From Firmicutes bacterium UBA5766 (GTDB taxonomy: Bacteria; Bacillota; Desulfotomaculia; Desulfotomaculales; Nap2-2B): a stretch of DNA of 64,000 bases. The stretch lies in contig DIEU01000049.1 of assembly GCA_002418775.1 (NCBI GenBank), positions 48,119 through 112,118 on the forward strand, in the 5' to 3' direction. Positions within the stretch are counted from its first letter, which is position 1; the number at the start of each line of letters is the position of its first letter. Position numbers and translations under genes: made by a program. This document shows, piece by piece, positions 8,579-16,173 of this stretch. The notes below the pieces were generated by a model that saw only the letters and a list, made by a program, of their open reading frames with translations, was not told the DNA's origin and searched no databases.

Positions 8579-9406
8579 TTATCTCATTAAAGAGAGTATC
8601 TGCGAGGGTATTTGGTTCGCCTGAGCTAACATAGCCATGCCGGTTTGCTGCAGGATCTGGTTTCTTGAGTACTCGGTCATTTCTTTGGCCATATCCAGAT
8701 CGCGGATTCTCGACTCGGCTACGGTGAGGTTTTGATTCATATTTCCCAGGTTGGTAATCGTATGCTCAAGGCGGTTTTGATAAGCGCCGAGCTGTGCCCT
8801 GCGGGTGGCAAGTTTCTCAATGGCATTCTGCACTTTCGTGATCGCGGCGTTTGCCCCGGTCACAGTAGTCAGTGACAGTGTTCCTCCTGTTACTATAGCT
8901 GAAAAAGCTGCTCTGTTAATGGCGATGGTCATCTTTTCGGCTGCCAGGGCGCCGACCTGGAAGACCTTGGTGTTGGCGGCGCCTGAGAAGCCGCCGCTTA
9001 ACAGTTTGATGCTGTTAAAGTTGACATTGTCCGCCATCTGGTTGATCTGTGCTTTTAAAGCGCTGTATTCAGCATTAATCTTTGCCCGGTCGGTATTGTT
9101 CAGACTGTTGGTTGCAGCTTCGGTGGACAGGTCTTCCAGGCGGACGAGGATACCGTTTATGGTATCCAGCGCACCTTCAGCGGTCTGGATCAGCGAGATT
9201 GCGTCCTGGGCGTTCAATTCGGCTCTTTCCATCCCCTTGAGCTGAGCCCTCATTTTTTCCGAGATGGCCAGTCCGGCGGCATCATCGGCTGCACGGTTGA
9301 TCCGCAATCCGGAAGACAGCTTTTCAAGGTTCTTGGTAATGCCAGCCTGGGTAATGCTAAGGTTTTTATTGGCATCCAGCGCCATGGTATTATTGTAAAT
9401 GTACAC
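8579..9406 (-). CDS. hag: Flagellin, copy 1
   Basis: A 275-residue flagellin made of the two conserved helical parts (D0/D1) with almost no variable middle. The N-terminal part contains NKNLSITQAGITKNLEKLSSGLRINRAADDAAGLAISEKMRAQ; quoted in pieces, NLEKLSSGLRINRAADDAAG is the family signature. The C-terminal part contains LGAYQNRLEHTITNL, AESRIRDLDMAKEMTE and a final QILSLMR. It is about 90 percent or more identical to the second copy; differences cluster at residues 150-190. The start codon is GTG at 9406, ten bases after GGAGGG. It has its own sigma-28-like promoter and structured leader. The Maf/nonulosonate genes downstream suggest it is glycosylated. Confidence 0.95.
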   Translation of the reverse strand: MYIYNNTMALDANKNLSITQAGITKNLEKLSSGLRINRAADDAAGLAISEKMRAQLKGMERAELNAQDAISLIQTAEGALDTINGILVRLEDLSTEAATNSLNNTDRAKINAEYSALKAQINQMADNVNFNSIKLLSGGFSGAANTKVFQVGALAAEKMTIAINRAAFSAIVTGGTLSLTTVTGANAAITKVQNAIEKLATRRAQLGAYQNRLEHTITNLGNMNQNLTVAESRIRDLDMAKEMTEYSRNQILQQTGMAMLAQANQIPSQILSLMR

Positions 9407-9416
9407 TTCTTTTTTC

Positions 9417-9471
9417 CCTCCTTTTCTGAGTTTTGCGTTTCGTGCCTTTTTACGGCCGCTCAGAAAGGCAC
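9417..9471 (-). promoter_or_regulatory. Structured 5' leader of flagellin copy 1, two alternative hairpins
   Basis: Hairpin A pairs 9442-9449 with 9464-9471 (GTGCCTTT / AAAGGCAC, perfect). Hairpin B pairs 9420-9430 (CCTTTTCTGAG) with 9459-9468 (CTCAGAAAGG) and reaches the ribosome-binding site (GGAGGG, complement of 9417-9422). Both use 9464-9468, so they exclude each other. The same design is conserved before flagellin copy 2. This suggests translational control; it is inferred from base pairing only. Confidence 0.5.
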
Positions 9472-9492
9472 AAAAACTTTTATTTGTGTATA

Positions 9493-9520
9493 GATTCGGT
9501 AAAAAAGTTGATTAACTTAA
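9493..9520 (-). promoter_or_regulatory. Sigma-28-like promoter of flagellin copy 1
   Basis: Read on the minus strand, TTAA (9520-9517), a 16-base spacer and ACCGAATC (9500-9493) approximate the sigma-28 consensus TAAA-N15-GCCGATAT. The same string occurs before flagellin copy 2. Confidence 0.55.
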
Positions 9521-9561
9521 GGGTTTTGCAGGTCTGACTTACAAAATATAAATTAATTTTC

Positions 9562-9604
9562 AAAAAAAAGACCTTCAGGGTTTTTACCTTGAAGGGTCTT
9601 TGGA
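9562..9604 (-). terminator. Intrinsic terminator upstream of flagellin copy 1
   Basis: On the minus strand, AAGACCCTTCAAGG pairs with CCCTGAAGGTCTT around a short A-rich loop and is followed by eight T. It would end transcripts arriving from the flgL-fragment side. A homologous terminator lies at 10817-10864 after the intact flgL. Confidence 0.8.
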
Positions 9605-9609
9605 AAGTT

Positions 9610-9839
9610 AAGCTTATCTGCAAAACTTTTGCAGTACAGGACATGGAAGTTAAAGAATTCCCCATCTCAGTATGGGCAGTTTCCATTTGAGAAGTAAGAT
9701 AGTTGAGACAAGTATTAAGTTAACTTCAGTCTTTAGCTGTATTCTGACGGACTGAGGTTTCCTGGAGGCTGTTGCTCAATTCCTGCCAGGAGTTCCTAAA
9801 ACTCTGTTAAGAGCTAGCTGACTCCAGTGCCGGTCGTAA
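9610..9839 (-). pseudogene. Fused remnants of flgL (3' end) and flgK (internal part)
   Basis: Positions 9610-9641 match the 3' end of the intact flgL (10910-10941) with two differences. Positions 9643-9839 match flgK (12641-12836, about FlgK residues 107-171). The flgK part has small indels and is not translatable in frame; a short stretch still reads METAHTEMGNSLTS, compared with METAHTEIESSLTS in FlgK. The two pieces are joined directly, so about 1.7 kb equivalent to 10942-12640 is missing. This is the scar of a tandem duplication of a flgK-flgL-flagellin unit followed by a deletion. Confidence 0.85.
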
Positions 9840-9851
9840 GGATTCCAAAAC

Positions 9852-10670
9852 TTATCTCATTAAAGAGAGTATCTGCGAGGGTATTTGGTTTGCCTGAGCT
9901 AACATAGCCATACCGGTTTGCTGCAGGATCTGGTTTCTTGAGTACTCGGTCATTTCTTTGGCCATATCCAGATCGCGGATTCTCGACTCGGCTACGGTGA
10001 GGTTCTGGGTCATATTTCCCAGGTTGGTAACCGTATGCTCAAGGCGGTTTTGATAAGCGCCGAGCTGTGCCCTGCGGGTGGCAAGTGTTTCAATGGCATT
10101 CTGTACTTTCGTGATCGCGGCATTTGCTCCGGACACAGTACTCAGCTTTAGTGTTCCGCTCGCTACTATTGCACTAAATTTTGCGGCGCCGATGGCGATG
10201 GTCATTTTTTCGGCTGCCAGGGCTCCAATCTGGAAGGCTTTGCCGGCTGAGAAACCGCCGCTTAACAGTTTGATACTGTTAAAGTTAACATTACTCGCCA
10301 TCTGATTGATCTGTGCTTTTAAAGCGCTATATTCGGCAGATATCTTTAGCCGGTCGGTATTGTTCAAACTGTTGGTTGCAGCTTCGGTGGCCAGGTCTTC
10401 CAGGCGGACGAGGATACCGTTTATGGTGTCCAGCGCACCCTCAGCGGTCTGGATCAGCGAGATTGCATCCTGTGCGTTCAACTCGGCTCTTTCCATACCC
10501 TTGAGCTGAGCCCTCATTTTTTCCGAGATGGCCAGTCCGGCGGCGTCATCGGCCGCACGGTTGATCCGCAATCCGGAAGACAGCTTTTCAAGGTTCTTGG
10601 TAATGCCAGCCTGGGTAATGCTAAGGTTTTTATTGGCATCCAGCGCCATAGTGTTATTGTAAATGTACAC
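9852..10670 (-). CDS. hag: Flagellin, copy 2
   Basis: A 272-residue flagellin nearly identical to copy 1 over the first 140 and last 80 residues. The middle differs: AGKAFQIGALAAEK, then IGAAKFSAIVASGTLKLSTV. Both lack a long variable D2/D3 domain. The GTG start at 10670 lies seven bases after GGAGG, a tighter spacing than in copy 1, so the two may be translated at different rates. It lies directly downstream of flgL and has its own sigma-28-like promoter and the same two-hairpin leader. Confidence 0.95.
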   Translation of the reverse strand: MYIYNNTMALDANKNLSITQAGITKNLEKLSSGLRINRAADDAAGLAISEKMRAQLKGMERAELNAQDAISLIQTAEGALDTINGILVRLEDLATEAATNSLNNTDRLKISAEYSALKAQINQMASNVNFNSIKLLSGGFSAGKAFQIGALAAEKMTIAIGAAKFSAIVASGTLKLSTVSGANAAITKVQNAIETLATRRAQLGAYQNRLEHTVTNLGNMTQNLTVAESRIRDLDMAKEMTEYSRNQILQQTGMAMLAQANQIPSQILSLMR

Positions 10671-10677
10671 TTCTTTA

Positions 10678-10732
10678 CCTCCTTTTCTGAGTTTTGAGTT
10701 TCGTGCCTTTTCACGGCCGCTCAGAAAGGCAC
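10678..10732 (-). promoter_or_regulatory. Structured 5' leader of flagellin copy 2
   Basis: Hairpin A pairs 10703-10710 (GTGCCTTT) with 10725-10732 (AAAGGCAC). Hairpin B pairs 10681-10691 (CCTTTTCTGAG) with 10720-10729 (CTCAGAAAGG) and touches the ribosome-binding site at 10678-10682. The two structures share 10725-10729 and cannot form together. Confidence 0.5.
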
Positions 10733-10753
10733 AAAAACTTTTATTTGTGTATA

Positions 10754-10781
10754 GATTCGGTAAAAAAGTTGATTAACTTAA
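10754..10781 (-). promoter_or_regulatory. Sigma-28-like promoter of flagellin copy 2
   Basis: On the minus strand, TTAA (10781-10778), 16 bases, then ACCGAATC (10761-10754). It is identical in layout to the promoter of copy 1. Confidence 0.55.
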
Positions 10782-10816
10782 GGGTTTTGCAGGTCCGACT
10801 TACAAAATATAAATTA

Positions 10817-10864
10817 ATTTTTTATATAATAAAAGACCTTCAGGGTTTCTGCCTTGAAGGTCTT
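10817..10864 (-). terminator. Intrinsic terminator after flgL
   Basis: On the minus strand, AAGACCTTCAAGG pairs with CCCTGAAGGTCTT (10833-10864) and is followed by TTTTATTATATAAAAAA. It separates the flgM-flgN-flgK-flgL unit from flagellin copy 2. Confidence 0.8.
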
Positions 10865-10890
10865 GGGATGGTTTTTTAGATCTGTTTTTG

Positions 10891-11799
10891 TTAACTTATA
10901 AAATATAATAAGCTTGTCTGCAAAACTTTTGCAGTGCAGGAAAGGGTGGCTTGATAGGTGAGCATGCGTGAAGCCAGTTCGGTTGTTGCCGCTTCTATAT
11001 CAGTATTCTGGAGACCGGCCAAAGATTTTTGCAGGTTTGTATTTTGATCTTCTAAAAACGTTCTGATCATCTCCAGGTGATTGGTTTTAACGCCTGCTTT
11101 AGAGCGTGCCTGGATAAAGAGGTTTTGATCATTGGTCAGGTTTTCTATTTGTGCGTTTACAGCCGAGGAGTCTCTTGCGTTCAAGGCATCCTTAAGGGCA
11201 AAAAGATGCGAAAAAACATTGCTGTTAATGAAAAGCTCCTTACCGTTGAAACCGACGGTTTCGCTAATCTGGTACATGACTTCCCTTGTCGACTCATTGA
11301 ATATTTTTTCTGTGATGGAAGGGTTGACGACCACTTCTTCCCCCCCTTCCGCAACATCTTGCCTAATAAAGGGACGTTCTCCCTTGCTGTTGCTAAAAAT
11401 ATACCTGTCTGCAATTGAAGTGTTGGCAGTATTAATCAATTGGTCAATCAAGTTATCGACCTTTATGGCATAGTTGTCGAAATCCGAAGAATTACTGCCT
11501 GTGCTGCTGGCTGAAAGTGCGGTATCGAGCGCGTTTTGCATTACTTGGCTGGCGCTGTAAAAAGCGCTGTCAGCTTCATTTAGCCATAAAATCCCGTCTT
11601 CTATATTGCTGCTGTATTGATCCTGGCAGGCCAGATTTTGTTTTATGGAAATTACTTTCCAGAGACTGGAAGGATCGTCGCTGATTTGCTGCATTTTTTG
11701 CCCAGAAGAAATCTTATGCTGTAAACCGGCTATTTCCCGGATGTTTTGCTGTAAATTGCAGATTGTGTTTAAAGCGTTTATATTATTTGAAACACGCAT
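10891..11799 (-). CDS. flgL: Flagellar hook-filament junction protein FlgL (HAP3)
   Basis: A 302-residue protein with the flagellin-like N-terminus of FlgL: NINALNTICNLQQNIREIAG, then LQHKISSGQKMQQISDDPSS. The C-terminal helix contains TDIEAATTELASRMLTYQATLS. FlgL joins FlgK to the filament. The C-terminal end, SCTAKVLQTSLLYFIS, is longer and less regular than usual. The gene starts 21 bases after the flgK stop codon. A copy of its 3' end lies at 9610-9641. Confidence 0.93.
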   Translation of the reverse strand: MRVSNNINALNTICNLQQNIREIAGLQHKISSGQKMQQISDDPSSLWKVISIKQNLACQDQYSSNIEDGILWLNEADSAFYSASQVMQNALDTALSASSTGSNSSDFDNYAIKVDNLIDQLINTANTSIADRYIFSNSKGERPFIRQDVAEGGEEVVVNPSITEKIFNESTREVMYQISETVGFNGKELFINSNVFSHLFALKDALNARDSSAVNAQIENLTNDQNLFIQARSKAGVKTNHLEMIRTFLEDQNTNLQKSLAGLQNTDIEAATTELASRMLTYQATLSCTAKVLQTSLLYFIS

Positions 11800-11820
11800 T
11801 TTTAAAAATACCCCTTCCCG

Positions 11821-13155
11821 CTAAGTCCGGTTAATCAGCGTATCCAGCATGTCATTAAAAATACTCATGGCCTTTGCCAACGCCTGGTAAGCAAACTGGT
11901 ACTGCATCAACATGGTGAGCTCCTCGTCTATGGATACACCGGAGAGAGACTGGCGCTGGGCTTCAAATTGTAAGCCGATGGAATTAAAAGTTTCAGCATT
12001 ATTACTGGCCTGACTTTGGTCTGAGCCAATCTTTGAAATCAGTTGGCTGTAATAACCCGTCAGGCTCTTATTGCCTAACTCCACATAATCGACTGTATTA
12101 TTTATATAGGCTATGGCCATTGCGTTTCTGCCGTCGCTGGGGGAGGAACTTTCCTGGGCAGTTGCAATATTATTCGGGTCATTTAAAATATCCTCATTGA
12201 CCGAGATTGTTTTGTTTCCAGCGGCATCATCCTCTAAAGTAAAAAAAGCCACTCCAGTCACATTGTCTAGGGTATATCCGTCTTCATGAATTTCGTTTAC
12301 CTTGTCAGCCAGTGTCTGAATAAATAAATTCATTTTGTCCTGATAGTCTTCAAAAGATTGTTTGGTTGCCAGAAGGCCGCCCAATTCCCCTTTTCCCGAT
12401 GACAGATCACCCTCGGAAAGGGGAGTAACATCCTGCCCTTCAACAATTGTTTTTCCACAGATAACTACAGTCGCCGTGTTATTGTCGTTAATAGTAATTG
12501 CAATGTCTGAAAGCCTGGACATTTCATTGAGCAGGGAATCCCTTCGGTCCATTAAGGAGTTGTTTTCCCCGGTTACACATTTTTTTAAAGCCAGGTTGAC
12601 GTCAGCCAATTGGTCCGCAAGCTGGTTTATCTCTGAGACCTTGGAAGTTAAAGAACTTTCTATTTCAGTGTGGGCAGTTTCCATTTGAGAAGTAAGATAG
12701 TTGAGATAAGTAGTTAAGTTAGCTGCTATCTGGGTTACGTTCTGACGGGTCGAGGCTTCCTGGGGGCTGTTGCTCAATTCTTGCCAGGAGTTCCAGAATT
12801 CTGTCAAAAGTGAGCTGACCCCGTCGCCGGACGTATCTGTGAAAAGACATGCTGCTTTGGCCAATTCAGTTTCCTGTTCTTCCCAGTATCCAATTTCGGA
12901 AAGATTGGCTCTAAGCTGGGGATCGAGAAAATCATCCCGCATTCGCTGAATATTCTTTATCTCCACACCTGCATTTAGTTGTCCGTGATGCAGGGAAGGC
13001 GGCAAAGACGTTCCCGTGGCTGAAAGAACAGCCCGCTGGCGAGAATAACCTTCAGTATTTGCGTTTGCAATATTATTTTGGGTCGTTTCCAAAGACTGCT
13101 GGTAAGATAACAAGCTGCGACGGATTATTTCCAGACCCGAAAAAGTCCCGGACAT
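11821..13155 (-). CDS. flgK: Flagellar hook-associated protein 1 FlgK
   Basis: A 444-residue protein starting MSGTFSGLEIIRRSLLSYQQ, followed by ETTQNNIANANTEGYSRQ, the rod/hook-family N-terminal signature. The C-terminus, SIDEELTMLMQYQFAYQALA, is the matching flg_bbr_C helix. FlgK is the first hook-filament junction protein. The frame is open 40 codons further upstream, but ATG 13155 has AGGAGAG seven bases before it and fits the family. Length is at the short end for FlgK. An internal piece of the gene is duplicated at 9643-9839. Confidence 0.95.
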   Translation of the reverse strand: MSGTFSGLEIIRRSLLSYQQSLETTQNNIANANTEGYSRQRAVLSATGTSLPPSLHHGQLNAGVEIKNIQRMRDDFLDPQLRANLSEIGYWEEQETELAKAACLFTDTSGDGVSSLLTEFWNSWQELSNSPQEASTRQNVTQIAANLTTYLNYLTSQMETAHTEIESSLTSKVSEINQLADQLADVNLALKKCVTGENNSLMDRRDSLLNEMSRLSDIAITINDNNTATVVICGKTIVEGQDVTPLSEGDLSSGKGELGGLLATKQSFEDYQDKMNLFIQTLADKVNEIHEDGYTLDNVTGVAFFTLEDDAAGNKTISVNEDILNDPNNIATAQESSSPSDGRNAMAIAYINNTVDYVELGNKSLTGYYSQLISKIGSDQSQASNNAETFNSIGLQFEAQRQSLSGVSIDEELTMLMQYQFAYQALAKAMSIFNDMLDTLINRT

Positions 13156-13184
13156 AGGACACTCTCCTAATAGTGTATTAAGTC

Positions 13185-13631
13185 CTAAAAAACCCTGTCG
13201 ATCATTTGATTGACCTGAAGAGTTTCTTTTACTTTGCCTTTGGTATTGTACACTTTTTGCTGTTCCGGCGCGCACAGTACGGATAGGATTTGGTGGTGGA
13301 AATTAATACCGTTTTGGCTGAGTATAGCGTTCGTTTGACATTTTTCCTTTAACTGCTGCGCCAGGTTGACGATATTATTTTTTAACTGGGTTAATTCCGC
13401 TTTTTCTTCGTAAGGATTTTCTTTATTCTGGCTTAAATACTCAATTTTTTTTTGGTTTAATAAATTTAATTTGTCATTAATTTCTGATATATAATCATTA
13501 GCCTTACTCAGTTCCCCTAAATTTTCTTCCTGAAGCGCATGCTGTTGTGTTTCAACTGCGTCAACAAGCTTCTTGGCCAGGGTCAGTTCAAGGTCTAAAA
13601 TTTCCTCGAGAGTAAGCTGTTTATTTGCCAT
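13185..13631 (-). CDS. flgN: FlgN family flagellar chaperone
   Basis: A 148-residue, helical, Gln/Lys/Glu-rich protein between flgM and flgK, the conserved flgM-flgN-flgK-flgL order. FlgN keeps FlgK and FlgL unpolymerised in the cytoplasm and delivers them to the export gate. Near the C-terminus it reads HHQILSVLCAPEQQKVYNTKG, as in other Gram-positive FlgN (Y[NS]..G end). It starts 13 bases after the flgM stop codon. Confidence 0.85.
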   Translation of the reverse strand: MANKQLTLEEILDLELTLAKKLVDAVETQQHALQEENLGELSKANDYISEINDKLNLLNQKKIEYLSQNKENPYEEKAELTQLKNNIVNLAQQLKEKCQTNAILSQNGINFHHQILSVLCAPEQQKVYNTKGKVKETLQVNQMIDRVF

Positions 13632-13644
13632 ATCGGTTCTTTCC

Positions 13645-13956
13645 TTAACGCTTTGTATCTTTCATGGAACCTATTTCCTCAGACAGTCCGTTAATGATTT
13701 CTTCCTCATCTACCTCAAAAGATTCTTCTTCAATTCTTTGCTGAATACTTTCAATTAAATCCTGACGGACATCTGAAAGGTTATTTAATTTTTGATGGAA
13801 AAATTGTATTTCCCTTGCTTCCGGTGAGATTTCGAGCAAGTTGTTCCCCTCTTCAGTACCGGCGTCTTTTTTAACCCGAAGATTTTTATCCTGTTTTATC
13901 TCGCTGCGGTATATTTCTAAAAGTTTTTGAGCGTTGCCGCTTTCATTTATTTTCAT
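13645..13956 (-). CDS. flgM: Anti-sigma-28 factor FlgM
   Basis: A 103-residue acidic protein starting MKINESGNAQKLLEIYRSE. The C-terminal half (ISPEAREIQFFHQKLNNLSD, then VRQDLIESIQQRIEE) is the FlgM sigma-binding region. FlgM holds sigma-28 (fliA, 36201) inactive until the hook is complete and FlgM is exported. The start at 13956 has GGGGTG six bases upstream; a GTG nine bases further upstream is less likely. Two sigma-28 promoters in tandem precede it, which gives autoregulation. Confidence 0.93.
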   Translation of the reverse strand: MKINESGNAQKLLEIYRSEIKQDKNLRVKKDAGTEEGNNLLEISPEAREIQFFHQKLNNLSDVRQDLIESIQQRIEEESFEVDEEEIINGLSEEIGSMKDTKR

Positions 13957-13994
13957 TACAATCACCCCGATGGATTTTTTCTCCCTTTTTTATC

Positions 13995-14021
13995 TACTCG
14001 GCACAAATAAAATATACTTTA
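13995..14021 (-). promoter_or_regulatory. Sigma-28 promoter P1 of flgM (proximal)
   Basis: On the minus strand, TAAA (14021-14018), a 15-base spacer, then GCCGAGTA (14002-13995). This is close to the consensus TAAA-N15-GCCGATAT. Confidence 0.78.
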
Positions 14022-14053
14022 GGCCTTAATGAATATTTTTTCTCCTTTTTATC

Positions 14054-14081
14054 TATTCGGCACAAATAAAATATCCCTTTA
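14054..14081 (-). promoter_or_regulatory. Sigma-28 promoter P2 of flgM (distal)
   Basis: On the minus strand, TAAA (14081-14078), a 16-base spacer, then GCCGAATA (14061-14054). It is a second copy of P1 created by the tandem duplication. Confidence 0.78.
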
Positions 14082-14098
14082 GGCCTTTAAAAATATTT

Positions 14099-14878
14099 TT
14101 ATTCTTCTTTGTTTTTTGTTTCCCTTTTTCTGTTTGTGGGTTTTAAGAATCCCGATAGCCGATCCCTGATCAGTGTGGGGTTATAACCGGCTTGAAGAGA
14201 GATAATTCCTTCCATCATCAGTTGCCTGATGAGGATTTCCTTTTTACTGAGGTTGCCCAGTTTTGTGGCGATTGGAAGCCAGATAACATTAGCGCTTCCC
14301 ACTCCGTAAAGAGTAGCAATAAATGCTACTGCAATAGCAGGGCCCAGTTTATCAGGCGTACTCATTTGGCCCAGTACATGAACCAGGCCCATCACTGTTC
14401 CGATAATTCCCATAGTAGGCGCATAACCGCCGGCTGCTTCGAAAATATGTTTGCCGGTCTGATGGCGCTCTTCGGTGGCATAAATTTCTACCTCAAGCGT
14501 ATTCTTGACAAGTTCAGGATCGTTGCCGTCTACAAGGAGTTGCAAGCCTTTTCGAAGGAAAGGATCACTTACTTCGGAAAGCCTGTTTTCCAACTGCAAT
14601 AGACCTTCCCTTCGGGAAATTTCGGCCAGTTCAACAATTTTTTCGATAACTTCTCCTGGTTCGGGTACTTTTTGAGTCAGGACGATTTTAAACAAACCAG
14701 GAATCGTTTTTATTTCTTTCATAGAGAAACTTGCGATAGTGGCTCCTATTGTGCCTCCGAAAACAATCATGGCGGCTGTCTTTTGCATGAGCGCGGATGC
14801 ATGGCCCCCTTCCAACAGGAAACCGCCGACTAAAAAAATAATTGCTCCGAATATGCCAATAAGAATACTAGGATCCAA
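14099..14878 (-). CDS. motA: Flagellar motor stator protein MotA
   Basis: A 259-residue integral membrane protein with four predicted membrane segments, near residues 4-22, 34-52, 150-170 and 182-202. The family positions are visible in AGGYAPTMGIIGTVMGLVHV and AVAFIATLYGVGSANVIWLP. With MotB it forms the ion channel that turns the rotor. The SANVIWLP segment resembles MotP/PomA-type proteins, which are often Na+-driven; this is a weak hint only. It starts 14 bases after motB. The order motB-motA along the transcript is the reverse of the common motA-motB order. Confidence 0.92.
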   Translation of the reverse strand: MDPSILIGIFGAIIFLVGGFLLEGGHASALMQKTAAMIVFGGTIGATIASFSMKEIKTIPGLFKIVLTQKVPEPGEVIEKIVELAEISRREGLLQLENRLSEVSDPFLRKGLQLLVDGNDPELVKNTLEVEIYATEERHQTGKHIFEAAGGYAPTMGIIGTVMGLVHVLGQMSTPDKLGPAIAVAFIATLYGVGSANVIWLPIATKLGNLSKKEILIRQLMMEGIISLQAGYNPTLIRDRLSGFLKPTNRKRETKNKEE

Positions 14879-14892
14879 GATTAAATTCCCCT

Positions 14893-15651
14893 TTATTTAT
14901 TAGTTGATGATCCAGGTTCCGCTACCTGGTATTCATTACGCAAAATTACTATATCAACCCGCCGGTTCATTTGGCGGTGCGCTTCCGTATCGTTGGGAAC
15001 CATAGGCCTGTATTCGCCATAAGCCGAGGCGGAAAGCCTCTCAGGCGGAAAAGAGTGTTTGTTGATTAATTCTTTAACGACTGTAGTGGCACGGGCGGAA
15101 GACAGTTCCCAGTTGGACGGGTAGATTGGGCTATGAATGGGTAAGTTGCAGGTGTGTCCTTCTACCCTGACATAGTTGGGAACTTTACGCAGCATAGGAG
15201 CTATTTGCCCGATTATTTTACTTGCCTGTTGGGTCAGCTCGGAAGAACCGATTACAAATAGAACTTCCTCCTGGAAACTTATTACAACCCCTCTGTCCTC
15301 GCTGGTCACTGAAACCTTTGTTTGAAGGCTGCTCTTATCAATATAACTGGTCAGTTGCTCCTTGATATCCGATAATTTTATCGAATCAAGCTGATTTATA
15401 TCGGTCATAGGTGATTTTGAACCTGACTTTCCGATTGCCGCTGAAGGTCCGCCATTCATTAAAACCATCCCGCCTCCTCCCATAGCCTGGCTTAATGACT
15501 GCGACAAATATTTAAATTTCTCAAGGTCCAATTGGCCCAGGGAGTACATAACTATAAAGAAAATCAGTAGCAGGGTAATCAAATCAGCATAGGTGACCAG
15601 CCAGCGTTCAGAACCTCCATGGCTTTCCTGATTTCTTTTGGTTCTTAACAT
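14893..15651 (-). CDS. motB: Flagellar motor stator protein MotB
   Basis: A 252-residue protein with one N-terminal membrane segment (WLVTYADLITLLLIFFIVMY) carrying the ion-binding Asp23. The C-terminal OmpA-like peptidoglycan-binding domain is seen in VRVEGHTCN, LSSARATTVVKELINKH and NRRVDIVIL. It anchors the stator to the wall. It is the first gene of the minus-strand mot pair, and a sigma-28-like promoter lies about 45 bases upstream. Confidence 0.93.
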   Translation of the reverse strand: MLRTKRNQESHGGSERWLVTYADLITLLLIFFIVMYSLGQLDLEKFKYLSQSLSQAMGGGGMVLMNGGPSAAIGKSGSKSPMTDINQLDSIKLSDIKEQLTSYIDKSSLQTKVSVTSEDRGVVISFQEEVLFVIGSSELTQQASKIIGQIAPMLRKVPNYVRVEGHTCNLPIHSPIYPSNWELSSARATTVVKELINKHSFPPERLSASAYGEYRPMVPNDTEAHRQMNRRVDIVILRNEYQVAEPGSSTNK

Positions 15652-15690
15652 AAATCACGCCGCTTTCAAAAGAAAAATATCTTACTTTTT

Positions 15691-15718
15691 GAATCGGCTT
15701 TTTTCATTCAATGCTGTA
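15691..15718 (-). promoter_or_regulatory. Sigma-28-like promoter of motB-motA
   Basis: On the minus strand, TACA (15718-15715), a 16-base spacer, then GCCGATTC (15698-15691), about 40 bases before the motB ATG. The -10 element is good and the -35 has one mismatch to TAAA. Confidence 0.5.
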
Positions 15719-16140
15719 GGACCTTGCAGAAAAGGTTTAAATAAAGGAGAGCAATTTCTTGAATAATCCCAGAGCATAAATTTGTATTATATGACTTGAC
15801 AGTATTATCAGATAATAAGAAAATATTGTATAAATAAATTATGCGCTCCTTTGGCATATTTTCAAAAATTATGCATTGTTATTAGCCGCCAGGAAGCTTT
15901 TTCGACACGTATCAACAGACAATAATGTTAAATATTGGTAATAGGTCAGGGCAGGACAAAAAAATAATTTAAATTCGACAATATGTTACAAAATACTACA
16001 AATTTCGATAGAGGAAAATACTTCTTTGTGGCGAATAAAAAATATGTAAAAATATAAGATAATATGTTTTATCTGTAATAACAGCCATGGTAAATTAGGA
16101 AATATCTAATAAAAATAGAAGTATTTCTCACTCCATAAGT

Positions 16141-16173
16141 CTTATTGCCTACTAATTGCCAGTAAGCAATAAG
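16141..16173 (+). terminator. Strong hairpin followed by T-rich tract
   Basis: CTTATTGCCTACT (16141-16153) pairs with AGTAAGCAATAAG (16161-16173) around a seven-base loop, followed by TCGCTATTTTTTT. The form is that of an intrinsic terminator on the plus strand, but no gene lies before it. It could close a small untranslated RNA or attenuate a longer flgB leader. Confidence 0.5.

Larger units (their letters stand above)
13974..14100 (-). repeat. Tandem duplication of a promoter segment upstream of flgM
   Basis: Two copies of an approximately 60-base unit lie head to tail. Each carries, on the plus strand, TCTCC, TATCTA(C/T)TCGGCACAAAT, AAAATAT, TTTAGGCCTT and ATATTTTT. The copies differ by a few substitutions and single-base indels. 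Each contains a complete sigma-28 promoter and a purine-rich AAGG(G)AG segment. Confidence 0.85.

Noticed and set aside
9480..9686. A 68-codon gene between the flagellins
   Set aside because: It is the untranslatable joint of flgL and flgK fragments plus the flagellin promoter region.
13156..13275. A 40-residue extension of FlgK
   Set aside because: It overlaps flgN, has no ribosome-binding site and is absent from the family.
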